A stretch of DNA of 16,636 nt from JAIOIW01 sp050304175 (GTDB lineage: Bacteria > Pseudomonadota > Alphaproteobacteria > Rhizobiales > Rhizobiaceae), in NCBI GenBank assembly GCA_050304175.1, contig JBNLDE010000173.1, positions 1-16,636 on the forward strand, written 5' to 3'. Each line of letters opens with the position of its first letter. Position 1 is the first letter of the stretch. Shown here in pieces: positions 13,691 to 16,636 of the stretch. The position numbers and the translations under genes are program-made. The notes under the pieces are model-generated. The model worked only from the letters and a program-made list of their open reading frames with translations, searched no databases and had not been told where the DNA came from.

Positions 13691-16480
13691 CTACTCGGCC
13701 GCCTGCCCTGAGACGGTCTTCGATACCTTGGCGGCGCAGAACTTGAACTCCGGAATCTTGCCGAACGGATCGAGTTGCGGATTGGTCAAGCGGTTGGCCG
13801 GCGCCTCGTTGAAGCAGAACGGCACGAACACCATACCGTCGGCAACATCGCGGTCGGCCCTGAGCACGGCGGTAATCGTGCCGCGCCGCGTCTCAACGTC
13901 GATCATGTCTCCCGCGGCAAACCCCTGGCGGGCGATCTCGCGCGGGTTCATCGCCGCGATCCCCTCCGGTTCGATGGCGTCGAGCACGGCGGAACGCCGG
14001 GTCATTGCGCCGGTGTGCCAATGCTCTAGCAGGCGCCCAGTGGTCAGAACCATCGGATAATCCTCGTCGGGCACCTCGTCGGGTGCCCTCAGGTCGGCGG
14101 GCACCAGGTGTCCGCGTTTGTCGCCGGTCGGGAAGCCGTTGGTGAAGATGATCTCGTTGCCCGGTTTGTCGAGGGCGTCTGCGGGATAGGTAACCGTATC
14201 CTCGCCCGCGATGCGGCTCCACGGGATGTTGTTGAGCGACGGCATCACCGATGCCATCTCGGTATAGACCTCCGAGATATCCTTGTAGTTCCAGTCAAGG
14301 CCGATCCGGTTGGCGAGGTCGACGATCAGTTCCCAGTCCTGGCGTGCCTCGCCCGGCAGGTCGAGTGCGGGCCGTCCGAGTTGCACCTGGCGGTTGGTAT
14401 TGGTGTAGGTGCCGGTCTTTTCCGCGTGCGCCGAGGCCGGCAGCACCACATCTGCATGCCATGCCGTTTCGGTCAGGAATATGTCCTGCACAACGAGATG
14501 TTCCAGCTTGGCGAGCGCCGAGCGGGCGTGGATCTGGTCGGGATCCGACATCGCCGGGTTTTCGCCCATGATGTACATCGCCTTGATCTCGCCGTCATGG
14601 ATCGCGTCGATGATCTCGACCACGGTCAATCCGCGCTCGGGATCGAGCGTGCGGCCCCAGACATCCTCGAATTGCGCCCTGACATCGGCTTTGTCCACCG
14701 CCGCATAATTCGGATAGAACATCGGGATCAGGCCGGCATCGGATGCGCCTTGGACGTTGTTCTGGCCGCGTAGCGGGTGCAGCCCGGTGCCCTCGCGCCC
14801 GACCTGGCCAGTGATCAGGGCCAGCGCGATCAGGCAGCGCGCATTGTCTGTGCCGTGCGTATGCTGCGACACGCCCATGCCCCAGAAAATGATCGAGCGC
14901 TCGGAGGTTGCATAAAGGCGTGCAACCTCGCGTAGCGTCGCGGCCGGAATGCCGCAAACCGGCTCCATCGCTTCGGGCGAGAAGTCTTTTACCTTGTCCT
15001 TCAGCGCTTCGAATCCGGCGACATTGGCCTGGATATATTGCCGGTCGTAGAGCTCCTCCTCGACGATCACGTGGAGCAGCGCATTCAGCATCGCGACATC
15101 GGAGCCCGGCTTGAACCGCAGCGCGTGCGCGGCGTGGCGCATCATCTCCTGGCCGCGCGGGTCCATCACGATGAGCTTCTTGCCCTGCTTGACCGCCTGC
15201 TTGAAATAGGTTGCCGCGACCGGATGGTTTTGGCCCGGCCGCGCCCCGATGACGATGATGCAGTCGGCCTTCATCGCATCCGTGAACGGCGCCGAAACTG
15301 CGCCCGAGCCGACGCCTTCCATCAGCGCGGCGACCGACGAGGCATGGCACAATCTGGTGCAGTGATCGACGTTGTTGGTGCCAAATCCCTGGCGAATCAT
15401 TTTCTGAAAAAGATAGGCTTCCTCGTTGGAACCCTTGGCAGATCCAAAGCCGGCGAGCGCCTGCCCGCCGTCGCGGTCGAGTACTGTCTTGAGGCCGGTC
15501 GCAGCGCGCTCCAGCGCCTCTTCCCAGTTTGCCTCACGGAACACGGTTAGTGGATCGACACCCTTCAGATCGACGTCGCCGATCTTCGGCGCGTCATCGC
15601 GGCGGATCAGCGGCCTGGTCAGACGTTCCGGCGAGCGGACATAGTCGTAGCCGAACCGGCCCTTGACACAGAGCCTGTTCTCATTGGCCGGTCCGTTGCG
15701 TCCGTCGACCTGGACGATCTTGTCATCCTTGACATGAACGGTCGTCAGGCAGCCGACGCCGCAGAACGGGCATACACTGTCGACAGACCTGTCAAAATCC
15801 TGAATCGTGCGTTTTCGCCCAGCCTCGTCCATCAGCGATTTTTCGTACAGCGCGCCGGTCGGGCAGGCCTGCACGCACTCGCCGCAGGTTACGCAGGTCG
15901 AAAGCCCCATCGGATCATGCAGGTCGAAGACAGGTGCCGTATTGTGGCCACGCGCGCCCATTCCGATCACGTCATTGACCTGCACCTCGCGGCAGGCCCG
16001 TACGCAAAGGCCGCAGGCGATGCACGCGTCCAGATTGACCGCGATCGCCGGATTGGTCATGTCGTGTTCGGCCTGCTGGTGGCCGTTGAACTTCGACGGC
16101 AGCCGTTTCTCGCCGGCAATACCCATCTTGCCCACCCAATCCCAGAAGGCCGACTGGCTGTCCGGGCTCTCGGCCTGATCCGGCATGTCGGCGGCGAGCA
16201 GTTCAAAGACCATACGGCGCGACTTGTCGGCGCGCTCGGTCTTGGTCTTCACCACCATGCCCTCGGCCGGTTTGCGGACGCAGGACGCCGCCAGCGTCCG
16301 TTCGCCCTGGATCTCGACCACGCAGGCACGGCAATTGCCGTCGGACCTGTAGCCCGGCTCGTCACGGTGGCACAGATGCGGGATGACGTTGCCGTCGCGC
16401 TTGGCGACCTGCCAGATCGTTTCGCCGGGTTTGGCGGTAACTTCGCGGCCATCGAGGGTAAAGGTGACCGGCTTGCTCAT
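13691..16480 (-). CDS. fdhF: NAD-linked formate dehydrogenase, molybdopterin-binding alpha subunit
   Basis: This is the 929-residue catalytic subunit of a cytoplasmic formate dehydrogenase (FdsA/FdhF type), oxidising formate to CO2 at a bis-MGD molybdenum or tungsten centre. Domains in order: [2Fe-2S] ferredoxin-like (Cys37, 50, 53, 67); two [4Fe-4S] sites (Cys153/156/159/163 and Cys196/199/202/206); the [4Fe-4S] of the molybdopterin domain (CPFCGVGC, Cys237/240/244, plus Cys271); and the active site HCTRLCHASSVAAL with catalytic Cys378 followed by His379. Cys rather than selenocysteine is used. GREGTGLHPLRGQNNVQG and the C-terminal dinucleotide-binding domain (RLLEHWHTGAMTRRS) are typical. 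Residues 68-152 contain no Cys, so the His(Cys)3 cluster of classic FdsA is absent. The ATG at 16480 overlaps the beta-subunit stop (TGATG) with GGGAGGAG at 16486-16493; a GTG at 16483 is too close to that site. Confidence 0.95.
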   Translation of the reverse strand: MSKPVTFTLDGREVTAKPGETIWQVAKRDGNVIPHLCHRDEPGYRSDGNCRACVVEIQGERTLAASCVRKPAEGMVVKTKTERADKSRRMVFELLAADMPDQAESPDSQSAFWDWVGKMGIAGEKRLPSKFNGHQQAEHDMTNPAIAVNLDACIACGLCVRACREVQVNDVIGMGARGHNTAPVFDLHDPMGLSTCVTCGECVQACPTGALYEKSLMDEAGRKRTIQDFDRSVDSVCPFCGVGCLTTVHVKDDKIVQVDGRNGPANENRLCVKGRFGYDYVRSPERLTRPLIRRDDAPKIGDVDLKGVDPLTVFREANWEEALERAATGLKTVLDRDGGQALAGFGSAKGSNEEAYLFQKMIRQGFGTNNVDHCTRLCHASSVAALMEGVGSGAVSAPFTDAMKADCIIVIGARPGQNHPVAATYFKQAVKQGKKLIVMDPRGQEMMRHAAHALRFKPGSDVAMLNALLHVIVEEELYDRQYIQANVAGFEALKDKVKDFSPEAMEPVCGIPAATLREVARLYATSERSIIFWGMGVSQHTHGTDNARCLIALALITGQVGREGTGLHPLRGQNNVQGASDAGLIPMFYPNYAAVDKADVRAQFEDVWGRTLDPERGLTVVEIIDAIHDGEIKAMYIMGENPAMSDPDQIHARSALAKLEHLVVQDIFLTETAWHADVVLPASAHAEKTGTYTNTNRQVQLGRPALDLPGEARQDWELIVDLANRIGLDWNYKDISEVYTEMASVMPSLNNIPWSRIAGEDTVTYPADALDKPGNEIIFTNGFPTGDKRGHLVPADLRAPDEVPDEDYPMVLTTGRLLEHWHTGAMTRRSAVLDAIEPEGIAAMNPREIARQGFAAGDMIDVETRRGTITAVLRADRDVADGMVFVPFCFNEAPANRLTNPQLDPFGKIPEFKFCAAKVSKTVSGQAAE

Positions 16481-16636
16481 CACAACTCCTCCCGGAAGTA
16501 TTTCAGCAGGTGGTTGACCGGGTTGGGTGCGGCCTGACCGAGCCCGCAGATCGAAGCGTCGCGCATCACTTGCTCCAGGTCGCGGACCGCAGCCTCGTCC
16601 AGCGGCCCGGCAGCCGACAGCATTTGCACCAGCTTT
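16480..16636 (-). CDS. fdsB: Formate dehydrogenase beta subunit (NuoF-like), C-terminal end only
   Basis: Translating the minus strand from the right edge gives the last 51 residues of a NuoF-like flavoprotein. DASICGLGQAAPNPVNHLLK followed by YF is the conserved C-terminal segment whose Cys is a ligand of the [4Fe-4S] cluster passing electrons between FMN and the partner subunit. In this complex the beta subunit reduces NAD+ with electrons from formate. The stop codon TGA (16482-16480) shares its A with the ATG of the alpha subunit, indicating translational coupling. The rest of the gene, and any gamma subunit, lies beyond the window. Confidence 0.9.
   Translation of the reverse strand, partial: KLVQMLSAAGPLDEAAVRDLEQVMRDASICGLGQAAPNPVNHLLKYFREEL

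Overview
The window looks like chromosomal DNA from a high-GC alphaproteobacterium. This rests on the gene families present: a NuoF/FdsA-type formate dehydrogenase, a TadG-like pilus protein, an aerobic-type cobyric acid synthase, the valine-degradation pair ACAD8-type dehydrogenase plus MmsB, and a Coa1-domain protein. I cannot assign order or genus with confidence; Rhizobiales- and Sphingomonadales-like genomes both fit. There is no rRNA, tRNA, CRISPR array, insertion sequence or phage gene that I can recognise. Coding density is high, and most long secondary reading frames are GC-driven antisense shadows.

Layout. 1-1273 (minus, cut by the left edge): cobyric acid synthase CobQ. 1440-3513 (plus): a two-gene operon for valine catabolism, isobutyryl-CoA dehydrogenase then 3-hydroxyisobutyrate dehydrogenase. 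3514-3808: an intergenic stretch with four AT half-sites phased at 11 bp, two perfect hairpins and a strong plus-strand intrinsic terminator, which together look like a small RNA gene. 3809-4453 and 4598-5980 (minus): a Coa1-domain membrane protein and a class III omega-aminotransferase whose leader can fold to cover its ribosome binding site. 6304-7071 (plus): a formyltransferase-fold protein with a substituted catalytic Asn. 7107-7862 (minus): a secreted diheme cytochrome c. 8081-9433 (plus): a TTC38-like tetratricopeptide protein. 9458-9709 (minus): a small GlsB/YeaQ-type membrane protein. 9893-10735 (plus): a short-chain dehydrogenase. 10830-12239 (minus): a TadG-related protein. 12240-12545: a non-coding stretch rich in perfect inverted repeats. 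12546-13544 (minus): a DHH-family phosphoesterase. 13691-16636 (minus): the catalytic subunit of an NAD-linked formate dehydrogenase, preceded by the end of its NuoF-like beta subunit.

How the genes fit together. The window is a mosaic of short, mostly independent housekeeping and catabolic units. Clear functional units are the valine pair (isobutyryl-CoA to methacrylyl-CoA, and later 3-hydroxyisobutyrate to methylmalonate semialdehyde) and the translationally coupled formate dehydrogenase subunits, which oxidise formate to CO2 and reduce NAD+. The rest are single genes, often divergent or convergent with their neighbours. The least explained sequence is non-coding: the candidate small RNA after mmsB, the aminotransferase leader, and the structured region downstream of the DHH gene. 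I saw no convincing multi-gene novel system.
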